Assembly (NCBI GenBank): GCA_000612485.1
Contig: CP007494.1
Span: forward strand, 2,728,001-2,792,000
Source of the DNA: Bordetella holmesii ATCC 51541
Lineage (GTDB): Bacteria; Pseudomonadota; Gammaproteobacteria; Burkholderiales; Burkholderiaceae_B
Direction of reading: 5' to 3'
DNA: 64,000 nt
In this document: positions 31,315 through 41,100 of the stretch, one piece after another
Numbering within the stretch: position 1 is the stretch's first letter
Layout of the letters: each line of letters starts with the position of its first letter
Notes under the pieces: generated by a model
The model's input: the letters and a program-made list of their open reading frames with translations, nothing else
What the model was told of the DNA's origin: nothing
The model's database searches: none
Program-made: the position numbers and the translations under genes

Positions 31315-32070
31315 ATGCAGATCCGCAACCAGTTGATTTTCTCGGCGTTGGCCGCCGTGTTTGTCGCCGCCAGCGCGCAAGCCGCCGACCTGACGGTTTC
31401 CGCCGCATCCAGCCTGACCAATGCCTTCAAAGAGCTGGGCCAGGCTTATGAGGCCAAGCATCCGGGCAACAAGGTCGCGATGAACTTTGCCGCGTCGGAC
31501 GTGTTGTTGCGTCAGATCGAGCAGGGGGCGCCCACGGACGTCTTTGCGTCGGCCGACCAGACCGCGATGGACCGCGCCGTCCAGAGCAAGGCCGTACGTC
31601 CAGACACGCGCGTCAATTTCGCTGCCAACGCGCTGGTCTTGATCGTACCGGCCACGGGTGATTCTGCCGTCAAAAGCACGGCGGATCTGAAGGCCGACAA
31701 GGTCAAACGCGTGGCCTACGGCAACCCGGCCTCGGTGCCGGTTGGCCGTTACACTCAGGCTGCACTGGAAAAACAGGGCTTGTGGGATGCCGTTTCGGCC
31801 AAGGGCGTGCCCGCGCAGAACGTGCGTCAAAGCCTGGATTATGTGGCCCGCGGCGAGGTCGACGCCGGCTTCGTGTTCGCCACCGACGCCGCCGTCATGC
31901 CCGACAAGGTCAAGGTCGTCGAGGTTGTGCCCACGCCGCAGTCGATCACCTACCCCATTGCTCTGACCACACGCGACGCCAACACGGCTGCAGCCCAGTC
32001 GTTCATTGATTATGCCCGTTCGCCTGAGGGGCAGGCCATCCTGGCGCGTTACGGCTTCAAGAAACCTTGA
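31315..32070 (+). CDS. modA: Molybdate-binding periplasmic protein ModA
   Basis: 251 residues; binds molybdate or tungstate. Signal peptide 1-23 (ends ASAQA). Family motifs: LTVSAASSLTNAFKEL with the oxyanion-binding Ser pair, FAASDVLLRQIEQGAPTDVF, and GNPASVPVGRY. Heads modABC; modB starts 10 bp downstream. Confidence 0.93.
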   Translation: MQIRNQLIFSALAAVFVAASAQAADLTVSAASSLTNAFKELGQAYEAKHPGNKVAMNFAASDVLLRQIEQGAPTDVFASADQTAMDRAVQSKAVRPDTRVNFAANALVLIVPATGDSAVKSTADLKADKVKRVAYGNPASVPVGRYTQAALEKQGLWDAVSAKGVPAQNVRQSLDYVARGEVDAGFVFATDAAVMPDKVKVVEVVPTPQSITYPIALTTRDANTAAAQSFIDYARSPEGQAILARYGFKKP

Positions 32071-32080
32071 AGGTTCGGGC

Positions 32081-32752
32081 ATGACCGACCCGGTATGGGT
32101 CCCTCTGCTGCTGTCGCTCAAGGTCGCCGGCTGGGCCACCTTGATCAGCGCGGTAACTGGCACGGCCGTGGGTTTCTGGCTCGCGCGTTGGCGCTCGCCG
32201 GCGCGTGAACTCGTCGACTCTGTGTTGACCTTGCCCATGGTGCTGCCGCCCACCGTGCTCGGCTATTACTTGCTGGTGCTGCTCGGACGCCGTGGCGTCC
32301 TGGGTCAGACCTTGGCGGAGTGGGGCATAGAGCTGGTGTTTACCTGGCAGGGGGCGGTCATTGCGGCTGCCGTGGTGGCGTTTCCTCTGGTACTCAAAGG
32401 GGCTCGGACGGCGTTCGAGCAGGTGGATCCGCAGTTGGAGGCCGCCGCTCGCGTGCTGGGTCTGCGGGAGTCGTCGGTGTTTTTTCGCGTGAGCCTGCCA
32501 CTGGCCATGCGCGGGATCATGGCAGGAGTTCTCCTGGCGTTCGCGCGGGCATTGGGCGAGTTCGGCGCCACGCTGATGGTGGCCGGCAATCTCCCCGGGC
32601 GCACTCAGACACTCTCCATCGCCATCTATGAAGCGGTGCAGGCAGGCGATGACGGCACGGCCAATTTGCTGGTGCTGATTACCTCGGTGACCTGTGTGGC
32701 GGCCTTATTGCTGGCCAGCCGTCTGATGCCTCGCCGCAGGGGGATGGCATGA
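32081..32752 (+). CDS. modB: Molybdate ABC transporter permease ModB
   Basis: 223 residues with about five transmembrane helices and the EAA-type cytoplasmic loop (EAAARVLGLRESSVFFRVSLP) that contacts ModC. LPPTVLGYYLLVLLG is typical of ModB. The ATG at 32081 was chosen, although the frame is open 25 codons upstream into modA. The last codons overlap the modC start (ATGA at 32749). Confidence 0.93.
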   Translation: MTDPVWVPLLLSLKVAGWATLISAVTGTAVGFWLARWRSPARELVDSVLTLPMVLPPTVLGYYLLVLLGRRGVLGQTLAEWGIELVFTWQGAVIAAAVVAFPLVLKGARTAFEQVDPQLEAAARVLGLRESSVFFRVSLPLAMRGIMAGVLLAFARALGEFGATLMVAGNLPGRTQTLSIAIYEAVQAGDDGTANLLVLITSVTCVAALLLASRLMPRRRGMA

Positions 32753-33434
32753 TCGATATCGCCCTGCGCAAGGTCATGCAGGCGGACGACCGGCGCTTCG
32801 AGCTCGATGTACGGTTGCGCACGGAATCACGGCGGGTCGTGCTGTTCGGGCCGTCGGGTGCGGGCAAGAGCCTGACGCTTCGCGCCGTAGCCGGTCTGTT
32901 GCGTCCGGACTCCGGCCATATCGCCGTCAATGGCCGGGTTTTCTACGATGGCCAACGGGATGTGTTCCTGCCGCCGCAGCAGCGGCGCGTGGCCTATCTG
33001 TTCCAGGATTACGCCTTGTTTCCTCACCTGACGGTAGGGCAAAACGTGGCTTTCGGCTTGCGCGCGGGCTGGCTGAGCCCCCCCGGCGCGGCGTGCCCCA
33101 ACAGGCGCAACGTTGGATCGACGCCTTTGAACTGGGTGCGATCGCCAACAGTTACCCTGGGCAGATTTCAGGCGGCCAGAAGCAGCGTACGGCGCTGGCG
33201 CGGGCACTGGCGGCCGAGCCGGATCTCATCCTGCTGGATGAGCCATTTTCTGCGCTGGATGCGCAACTGCGCGGCAAGATGCGGTGGGAACTGCGTCAAC
33301 TGCTCGATGGCTTGCCCGTGCCCATGATGCTTATTACGCACGACCCGGCCGACATCGACGCGCTGGGCGATGCCGTATTCGAGGTACGCGACGGCCGCAT
33401 CGCCGGCCATAAGCGGCCCGCTTCGGCTGTCTGA
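32749..33434 (+). pseudogene. modC: Molybdate ABC transporter ATPase ModC, frameshifted
   Basis: Walker A FGPSGAGKS and Q-loop LFQDYALFP are in the first frame. The frame breaks at seven C residues (33076-33082); one extra C restores LSPPRRGVPQQAQRW and the second half with the signature ISGGQKQRTALARAL, Walker B LILLDEPFSALD and the H-loop ITHDPAD. The repaired product is about 228 residues and would lack the C-terminal TOBE/Mop domain of the 350-residue E. coli ModC. The slippery run C-CCC-CCC is in the correct phase for a -1 ribosomal slip, which would also restore the product. Confidence 0.83.
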
Positions 33435-34237
33435 TCAGTCCATCACGCCGAGGATGACACTGGCCGCGCTGAAAATGGCGTGGACCGTGTTGCCCTCGGC
33501 CAGGGCCAGAGCCTGCGCGCTGTCGTCAGTGATGATGGCCACCAGCGTGCCGCCGCCGTCAAGATCGATGACGACCTCATCATTGACGGCACCTTTGCGC
33601 AACTGAGCCACCTTCCCGGGCAATTGGTTGTCTGCCGACAGACGCATGCCCGTGCCTGGCAGCCCGACCAGCACGGCGGAGGCTTTGATCAGGGCGATGA
33701 CTTCGCGGCCCGGTTGCAAACCGAGCTCCGCCGTGCTTTCCCGGGTGATGGTCGCGCGCAGAATGTGCCCACCGGGCAGCGCGACACGGATTTCGTCATT
33801 GACCGCGCCGGCTCGCACGTCGGCAACGTTGCCGAGCAATCGGTTGCGCGCACTGGTTTTAAGCATGAAGCGCCTCATGAGGTTGAGATCGCCCGCCAAG
33901 CCCTGGCTGGCCAGGTGCTGCATGAAGCGCTGATGCTCATGCTGCAGTTGCTCGAACCGGGCAATCAGGGTCCGCGCCGGTTCCGTCAGGCGGCTGCTGC
34001 CGCCCCCTTTGCCGCCGGTTGCGCGTTCGACCAGAGAAACGCCCGCCAGATTGTTCATCGCGTCGATGGCGTCCCATGCCCCCTTATAGCTCATTCCGAC
34101 TGCGCGCGCGGCCGCCGCGATGGATCCGGTGGCGCCGATCTGGGCCAGTAGCGCGATGCGCTGAGCTCCGCCCCAGGTCTGGTCGCCGCTACGCAACCAG
34201 ATCGAGCCGTCGAGTTGCAGGTCGGGGAGGAGGGCAT
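33435..34237 (-). pseudogene. modE: Molybdate-responsive regulator ModE, probable frameshift at codon 2-3
   Basis: ModE represses mod genes when molybdate is bound. Winged helix GGAQRIALLAQIGATGSI...GMSYKGAWDAIDAMNNL, then two TOBE/Mop domains (SARNRLLGNVADV, DNQLPGKVAQLRKGAVNDEV). The coding frame has only a TTG at 34196, which would cut off LQLDGSIWLRSGD. An ATG at 34235-34237 has GGAAG 7 nt upstream but is in a different frame; adding one C after its Pro codon (run 34232-34234) gives MPLLPDLQLDG and about 267 residues, matching E. coli ModE (262). Its stop abuts the convergent modC stop exactly. Confidence 0.75.
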
Positions 34238-34340
34238 GCGTTGACTTCCGACAAAGGAGTAGTCTGGGAGTTTATTGCAAGTTGTTCGTATTCCGGGCAA
34301 GATCGATTCGGCCCGATTTGCGTATGGCACGGAGAAGAGG

Positions 34341-34925
34341 ATGCAGGCAGTTCCCAGGATGTTGTGTGTGGTGAGTTTGGTGGCAACGCTGGTTGCCTGC
34401 GCGTCGCAACCGGTGGTGCGCAGCGATTACGATCACAAGGTCGATTTTGCTCAGTATCACAGCTATGGTTTCATGTCGCCCCTGGGTACGGACAAAGCGG
34501 GCTATAGCAGCCTGTTGACCGAACGCCTCAAAGACGCCGTGCGCCAGGAAATGGCGCGCCGTGGCTATGTTTACAATGAAAATCAGCCCGATTTGCAGGT
34601 TAATTTCAGCGCCAAGCTGGAAAACAAGGTGCAGATTGTTCAGGCTGCCGCACCGCCCATGCCGTATTACGCTTACCGCGGTGGGTTCTATGGCGGTTGG
34701 CCCGGATATGGATGGGGCGACGACGTCTATCAGTACACGCAGGGCACATTGAATGTGGATCTGGTGGACCGCCGGCGCAAACAGCTGGTTTGGGAGGGCG
34801 TGGTGACCGGCGAAGTCTCGGAGCCGAATTGGGCCGAGAGCCAGCAGCGTGTCGATGCTGCCGTGGCGCTGATCTTTCAGAAGTACCCCTTTATCGCCGG
34901 TGCGGCTTCGCCGGCCGCCAAATAA
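34341..34925 (+). CDS. DUF4136 lipoprotein
   Basis: 194 residues. Lipobox LVAC with Cys20 predicts a lipoprotein. The mature part matches the DUF4136 family pattern (DYDHKVDFAQYHSYGF near the start; a conserved GTLNVDLVDRRRKQLVWEG strand). It includes a Tyr/Gly/Trp-rich segment around residues 115-135. Function unknown; such proteins are envelope-associated in many proteobacteria. ATG 34341 preceded by GAAGAGG. Confidence 0.78.
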   Translation: MQAVPRMLCVVSLVATLVACASQPVVRSDYDHKVDFAQYHSYGFMSPLGTDKAGYSSLLTERLKDAVRQEMARRGYVYNENQPDLQVNFSAKLENKVQIVQAAAPPMPYYAYRGGFYGGWPGYGWGDDVYQYTQGTLNVDLVDRRRKQLVWEGVVTGEVSEPNWAESQQRVDAAVALIFQKYPFIAGAASPAAK

Positions 34926-34945
34926 CCCGGCGGCGAGATCTGGCC

Positions 34946-36145
34946 ATGGCCAAGCAACGTTCCCCGCAAGCTGCGGCGCACACCAAGAGCCGGCGCGCGT
35001 CGCGGGAGTTTGATACGGTGGCCCTGGTGCTGCAGGGAGGCGGCGCGCTGGGCGCCTATCAGGCCGGCGTTTATGAAGGGTTGCACGAAGCGGGCATCCG
35101 GCCGAACTGGATCTCCGGGATTTCCATCGGATCGATCAACGCGGCCATCATCGCCGGCTCGCCCGAGGATGAACGGGTCGAACGGCTGCGGGGATTCTGG
35201 GAGGCCATCTGCCGTCCAACGGGGTTTTCCGGGCTGCCGTGGGGCGACGTCTGGGCGCCGATGTTCCAGGGCTTGCCTTTCGGTTTTGGTTCGCCGCAGG
35301 TCAATGGCCATCTGGCGGCGCTGAATGCGGTCTGGCATGGGCAGCCCGGGTTTTTCACGCCCCGTTATCCCTCACCTTATCTGCTGAGCAACGCCGGGCA
35401 GGCTTCGACCAGTTTTTACGACACAGCGCCCCTGGCCGACACCTTGCGCCGTTTCGTCGATTTCGACTTGCTCAACCGCAGCGGCGTGCGCGCCAGTTTT
35501 GGCGCGGTCAATGTGCGCAGCGGTAATTTCAACTATTTCGACAGTCGCGACCGCGTACTGGGTCCTGAGCATGTCATGGCCTCGGGCGCCCTGCCTCCCG
35601 GATTTCCTGCCATCGAGGTCGATGGCAGGCACTACTGGGATGGGGGAATGGTATCCAACACACCGCTGGCCAAAGTGCTTTCGGACTCGCCTTTGCGCGA
35701 TACGCTGGCCTTTCAGGTGGACCTGTGGCCTGCGCGCGGGCCGTTGCCCACCACGATGGATGAAGTGGCCGAGCGCCAGAAAGACATCCAGTACTCCAGC
35801 CGTACCCGTACCGTCACGGATAACTTCGCTCATGTCCTGCGCTTGCGTCGCGGGTTGCAACAGCTCCTGGAACGCTTGCCCGAAACCGAGCGCAACAGTC
35901 CCGAGCTCGCCGAGTTGCGTGCCGAGGCCTGCACGCCCGTGGTCAATATCGTGAACCTCATCTACGAAGCCAAGCACTACGAGCGGCATTCTAAGGATTA
36001 TGAGTTCAGCACCGAGGCGATGCGGGAACACTGGCAGTCCGGCCTGGCGGATATTCGCCGTACTCTGGAGCAGCCCGGGGTGCTGGACCGTCCATCCGAG
36101 CAGGATCCGTTCGTCGCGCATGACGTACACCGCCCTGGCCATTGA
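34946..36145 (+). CDS. Patatin-like phospholipase
   Basis: 399 residues; cytoplasmic by lack of signal peptide. Patatin domain: oxyanion loop QGGGALGAYQAG (about 30-41), nucleophile in GISIGS (Ser60) and catalytic Asp232 in YWDGGMVSNTPL. The C-terminal ~120 residues (RTRTVTDNFAHVLRLRRGL and following) correspond to the DUF3734 extension of this subfamily. Probably a lipid acyl hydrolase; PHB-granule or membrane-lipid substrates have been proposed for relatives. ATG 34946 lies 20 bp after the lipoprotein gene. Confidence 0.85.
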   Translation: MAKQRSPQAAAHTKSRRASREFDTVALVLQGGGALGAYQAGVYEGLHEAGIRPNWISGISIGSINAAIIAGSPEDERVERLRGFWEAICRPTGFSGLPWGDVWAPMFQGLPFGFGSPQVNGHLAALNAVWHGQPGFFTPRYPSPYLLSNAGQASTSFYDTAPLADTLRRFVDFDLLNRSGVRASFGAVNVRSGNFNYFDSRDRVLGPEHVMASGALPPGFPAIEVDGRHYWDGGMVSNTPLAKVLSDSPLRDTLAFQVDLWPARGPLPTTMDEVAERQKDIQYSSRTRTVTDNFAHVLRLRRGLQQLLERLPETERNSPELAELRAEACTPVVNIVNLIYEAKHYERHSKDYEFSTEAMREHWQSGLADIRRTLEQPGVLDRPSEQDPFVAHDVHRPGH

Positions 36146-36291
36146 TCCGGGCCGGGTCGTGGATCGGTTCAGATAGGTCTGCTTTATATGGAAGGAAGCC
36201 GGAGGCTTATGCAATCTGTCGTAGCCTGACGTGCCTTTAAGAAAGCTACTGCGCGATCTGCGTCTTTGCTGCCTCCCTTCCTAATACTGCC

Positions 36292-36663
36292 ATGGCCCAA
36301 CCTTCCCATGCTTCTGGCCCGTCGACCGAGGTCGCATTCTCTTCCAAGGTCATACCGGCAGACTCCGGTGAGACTTGGTATCTGCTCTATCGCGGCTGGG
36401 TGCTAGGTACGCCGCGGGGCATACGCATCAGCCTCACCGCGCTCGAGCGTGTGTGTTTTCAGGCAATTGCCGAGTCTCCGGGCAGGGAGCTGTCGCGTGT
36501 CGTCCTGAGCAAGATCCTGCCAGGGTCCAATCTGCGCACCCTTAATGTGGCGATCAGCCGGCTGCGCAAGAAGGTCAGCGAGGCCGGCGCCGAACTGCCT
36601 TTGCACACGGTGCATGGCATGGGTTATGTGTTTCTCGGGCAGCTCCAGGTTCAGCCCTGCTGA
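36292..36663 (+). CDS. Orphan winged-helix DNA-binding protein (OmpR/PhoB effector type)
   Basis: 123 residues. The C-terminal ~75 residues match the Trans_reg_C fold: ISLTALERVCFQAIAESPG, LNVAISRLRKKV as recognition helix, and the wing TVHGMGYVFLG. There is no receiver domain, no ToxR-like membrane segment and no sensor kinase beside it. It lies upstream of the RND operon on the same strand with 188 bp between, so it may be a regulator of the pump or an isolated regulator. Function unknown. Confidence 0.7.
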   Translation: MAQPSHASGPSTEVAFSSKVIPADSGETWYLLYRGWVLGTPRGIRISLTALERVCFQAIAESPGRELSRVVLSKILPGSNLRTLNVAISRLRKKVSEAGAELPLHTVHGMGYVFLGQLQVQPC

Positions 36664-36851
36664 AGACCGGGCAGGGCCCGCGGCACGCCGATACACCGAC
36701 ACGGCGATTCTGCACAGCATATTCCGCCAAAAATGAGGGTTTGCCCTCAAAAAGTAGGCTACATTACGTGGGTCCGCGACCCCTCCCTTATGAACACAAC
36801 AAGCGTTAGCGCGCAAGTGTGGGGGGCGTGTTTTCACTCCGTGAGGGATCC

Positions 36852-38069
36852 ATGCGTTTTTCACCTCAGCGTGTCTCGGGTCTGGGCATCGTTGTCGCAC
36901 TTGGCTGGATGTTGGTCGGTTGCGGCGACAAGCCGCAGCAAAGCCAAAGTTTGCCGCAAGTCGCGGTTGTGACGGTGCAGCCCCAGAAGGCATCGATTGT
37001 TTCCGACTTGCCAGGCCGTGTCGATGCGGTGCGCGATGCGCAGATCCGCGCCCGCGTCACGGGCATCGTGCAGAAAATCCTGTTCGAGCAAGGTGGCGAC
37101 GTCAAAGAAAACCAGGTTCTGTTCAAGATCGATCCTGCGTCGTATCAGGCATCCTACGATCAGGCGACCGCGCAACTCAAGCAGGCTCAGGCTGATCTGT
37201 ATAGCGCCAAGCTGCTGGCTGACCGTTACGCACCGCTGGTCAAGGCCAATGCCGTGAGCAAGCAGGAGTACGACAACGCCGTTGCGAGCTTTCGCCAGGC
37301 CGATGCGGTCGTGGCAGCTGCCCGTGCCGCGCAGACCTCGGCCAAGATCAATCTCGGCTACACGGAGGTGACCTCGCCAATTACCGGCCGGATCGGCAAG
37401 CCCTTGATCACCGAAGGTGCGTTGGTTGAAGCGACGTCGGCCACGCAAATGGCTGTGGTGCAACAGCTCGACCCGGTGTATGTGGACTTTACCCAATCGA
37501 CCTCCGAGCTGGCGCGCTTGCGCGAGGCGTTTGCCTCGGGCCAGTTGCAAAAGCTGGGTCCGAATGCCGCACGGGTGTCCATCATTCTGGAGAACGGCTC
37601 GGTCTATAAGTCGCCGGGCAAGTTGCTGTTTACGGGCATCACTGTCGACCCCTCCACGGGCAATGTGAATTTGCGCGCCGAAGTGCCGAACCCCGATCAA
37701 ATCCTGTTGCCGGGCATGTATGTGCGCGTCCGATTGGACGAAGGCGTGGACGACAAGGCCCTGCTGGTGCCGTAGCAGGCGCTGCAGCGCACGGCTGACG
37801 GCCTGCAAAGCCTGATGGTCGTCAAGGACGGCAAAGTTCAGCAGGTGGCGGTAAGCACCAGTTCTTCCCTGAACAATCAGTGGATCATCAGCAGCGGTCT
37901 TTCGGCCGGCGATGTGGTGGTCGTTGAGGGCTTTCAGAAGATACGGCCCGGTGCACCTGTGCAGACCTCGCCCTGGAACCCGAATGGCAAGGCGGCGGGC
38001 GCTGCCGGCCAGCCTGGTGCCACGCCCGCAGACGGGCAGGCTCCGGCCAAAAAGGAACCCAACTCCTGA
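36852..38069 (+). pseudogene. acrA: RND efflux adaptor (AcrA/MexA type) with in-frame amber codon
   Basis: Periplasmic membrane-fusion protein linking the RND pump to the outer-membrane channel. Lipobox LVGC, then PGRVDAVRDAQIRARVTGIV (lipoyl half), a coiled-coil hairpin, and TEVTSPITGRIGKPL. After DDKALLVP the codon is TAG (37773-37775) where the family has CAG (QQALQR); the frame continues undamaged to 38069 with VVKDGKVQQVAV and GLSAGDVVVVEGFQ. Codon 308 of 406 is therefore a nonsense mutation. The truncated form lacks the membrane-proximal domain that contacts AcrB. Only suppression would give full length. Confidence 0.88.
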
Positions 38070-38129
38070 GCGGCGCGCGGCGCGAGCCGCGTTCCTCCTT
38101 CGTGAGCATCGCTTTCAGAGTCAGCCCAC

Positions 38130-41100
38130 ATGCCGCAATTTTTCATCGATAGACCCATCTTCGCCTGGGTTGTTGCGCTATTCATTCTCATGGCAGGCAT
38201 ATTGGCTATCCCCAATATGCCCGTGTCGCAGTATCCCGACGTAGCGCCGCCATCCATTTCCATCACCGCGACCTATCCTGGCGCGTCGGCCCAGGAAGTG
38301 GCCGAGACGGTGACCAGTATCATCGAGGATGAGCTCAACGGCGCCAAAGGCCTGCTGTATTACGAGTCCGTCAGCGATTCGAATGGCCAGTCGCAGATCA
38401 CGGCCACGTTCCGGCCGGGCACCGACCCGGATCTGGCGCAGGTGGACGTGCAGAACCGGATTTCCAACGTCACGGCTCAGTTGCCGTCGGCGGTGACCCA
38501 GCAAGGTCTGCAATATGAGCAGACCAGCGCGGGCTTTCTGCTGTTTGTGACTCTGTCGTCTACTGACGGTAGCCTGGATCAGGCCGCGCTGGCCGATTAC
38601 ATCACCCGCAACATCAAGAACCCGATTTCGCGTGTGCCGGGCGTGGGGCAGTTTCAATTGTTTGCCGCGCCGCGCGCCATGCGTATCTGGGTCGACCCGC
38701 AGAAGCTGGTCGGCTTCAATATGAGCATGCAGGAGGTCAATCAGGCCATCGCGGCACAGAACGTTCTGATTTCGGGCGGCTCGATTGGTGCACCTCCCAA
38801 TCCCAAGGACGTGCGTGTGACCGCCACGGTCACGGCCAACGGCCAGTTGAGCACCGTCGAAGGCTTTGGCAAGATCGTGCTGCGCGCCAATACGGATGGC
38901 TCGCGGGTTATGTTGCGCGACGTCGCGCGCATCGAGGTCGGATCGGACAACTACCAGTTCGGCGCCCGCCTCAACGGCCAGCCTACGGCGGCATTTGCCA
39001 TCGTGCTGTCGCCTGACGCCAATGCGTTGGAGACCGCCGAGGGCGTGCGCAAGCAGATGGCCACGTTGTCGCAGTATTTTCCCGACAACATCAAGTATGA
39101 AATTCCTTACGACACCGCCCCCTATGTGAAGGTGTCCATCGAGAAAGTGATCCACACCCTGATCGAAGCCATGGTGCTGGTGTTTCTCGTGATGTTCCTG
39201 TTCCTGCAGAATGTGCGTTACACCCTGATCCCGGCGCTGGTAGTGCCGGTTGCCATGATGGGTGCGTTTGCCGTGATGCTGGCGCTGGGGCTGTCGATCA
39301 ACGTGCTGACCATGTTCGCCATGGTGTTGGCCATCGGCATTCTGGTCGATGACGCGATCGTGGTGGTGGAGAACGTCGAGCGCATCATGGCCACCGAGGG
39401 GCTGCCGCCCAAGGAGGCGACCGCCAAAGCCATGCCGCAGATCACCGGCGCCATCGTGGGTATCACGCTGGTGCTGGTTGCCGTGTTCCTGCCACTGGCG
39501 TTCATGGGCGGCTCGGTCGGTGTGATCTACCGCCAGTTTGCCGTGGCCATGGCGGTGTCCATTTTCTTCTCGGCGTTCCTGGCGTTGAGCTTCACGCCGG
39601 CCTTGTGCTCGACCTTGCTCAAGCCTATTCCCAAGGGTCACCTGAACGAGAAAAAAGGCTTTTTCGGCTGGTTCAATCGCAAATTCGAGGCCACCACTCA
39701 CCATTACCAGGACTGGATCTCGCGCGTGCTGCACAAGGGCGGGCGCATGATGCTGGTCTTCGGCTTGCTGGTCGTGGTGCTCGGCTGGCTCTACCTGCGA
39801 TTGCCCTCGGCATTCCTGCCTGAAGAAGATCAGGGCTATGTGATCAGCAATATCGAGTTGCCCGCCGGGGCTTCTGCCAACCGCACGATCGAGGTGATCG
39901 AGCAGGTAGAGCACTATTTCAAAGGGCTGCCCACGACACAGAACATCGTGGCCGTGCAGGGCTTTTCCTTTAACGGCAACGGTTTGAATGCGGCGCTCGT
40001 GTTCACTACGCTCAAGGACTTCGCTGACCGCAAGAGCGCACAGGACTCGGCGCAAGCGATCGCCGGTGGGGCGTTCCAGCACTTGTTCATGGGCATCAAG
40101 GACGCCATGGTATTTACCGTGGTGCCGCCGGCCATTTCCTCTTTGGGCAACGCGGCTGGTTTCGATTTCCGCCTGCAGGACCGCAGTGCTTCCGGCAGCG
40201 AGGCGCTCGCCGCGGCGACCGGACAGTTGATGGGTCTGGCGATGCAAAGCCCGGTGTTGTCCCAGGTGCGTATTACAGGTCTGGGACCAGGTGCGCAGTT
40301 GTCGCTGAACATCGACCGCGACAAGGCCGCTGCGCTGGGCGTGGACTTCTCCGAAGCCTCCACGCTTATCTCGACGGCCATCGGCTCGGCGTATCTGAGC
40401 AAGTTCCCCAATTTGGGGCGCATGCAGAACATCTGGGTGCAGGCGGACCAGAACTACCGTATGCACATGGATCAGGTGCTCGCGCTCAACGCCCGTAACA
40501 AAGATGGCGGTATGGTGCCGCTGTCGGCCTTTGTGACGGCCAAGTGGTCGCAGGGTCCGACGCAGGTGGTGCGCTACAACAGTTACGAAGCGGTGCGCAT
40601 CGGCGGCGATGCCGCGCCCGGTTATTCGACCGGCGAAGCCATGGCGGAGATGGAGCGTCTGGTCGGGCAGTTGCCCGCGGGCTTTGGCTACGAGTGGAAT
40701 GGCCTGTCCTATCAGGAGCGGCTTGCCGGTAATCAGGCGGTCATTCTGATGGGCCTGGCACTGCTGGTGGTCTTCATGGTGCTGGCTGCCCTGTACGAAA
40801 GCTGGGCCATCCCGCTGTCGGTGATGCTGGTGGTGCCGCTGGGGATGCTGGGTGCAGTGGGCCTGGTCAGCTTGATGGGCATGTCTAACGACGTGTACTT
40901 CCAGGTCGGGATGGTGACCGTGATCGGTCTGGCGGCCAAGAACGCCATTCTGATCATCGAGTTTGCCAAAGACCAGTACGCGCGTGGCAATGGTCTGTAT
41001 GCGTCGGCGGTGGAGGCGGCGCGGTTGCGTTTTCGCCCGATTCTGATGACCTCGCTGGCCTTCATTCTCGGGGTCGTTCCTTTGGCCTTGGCAACGGGAG

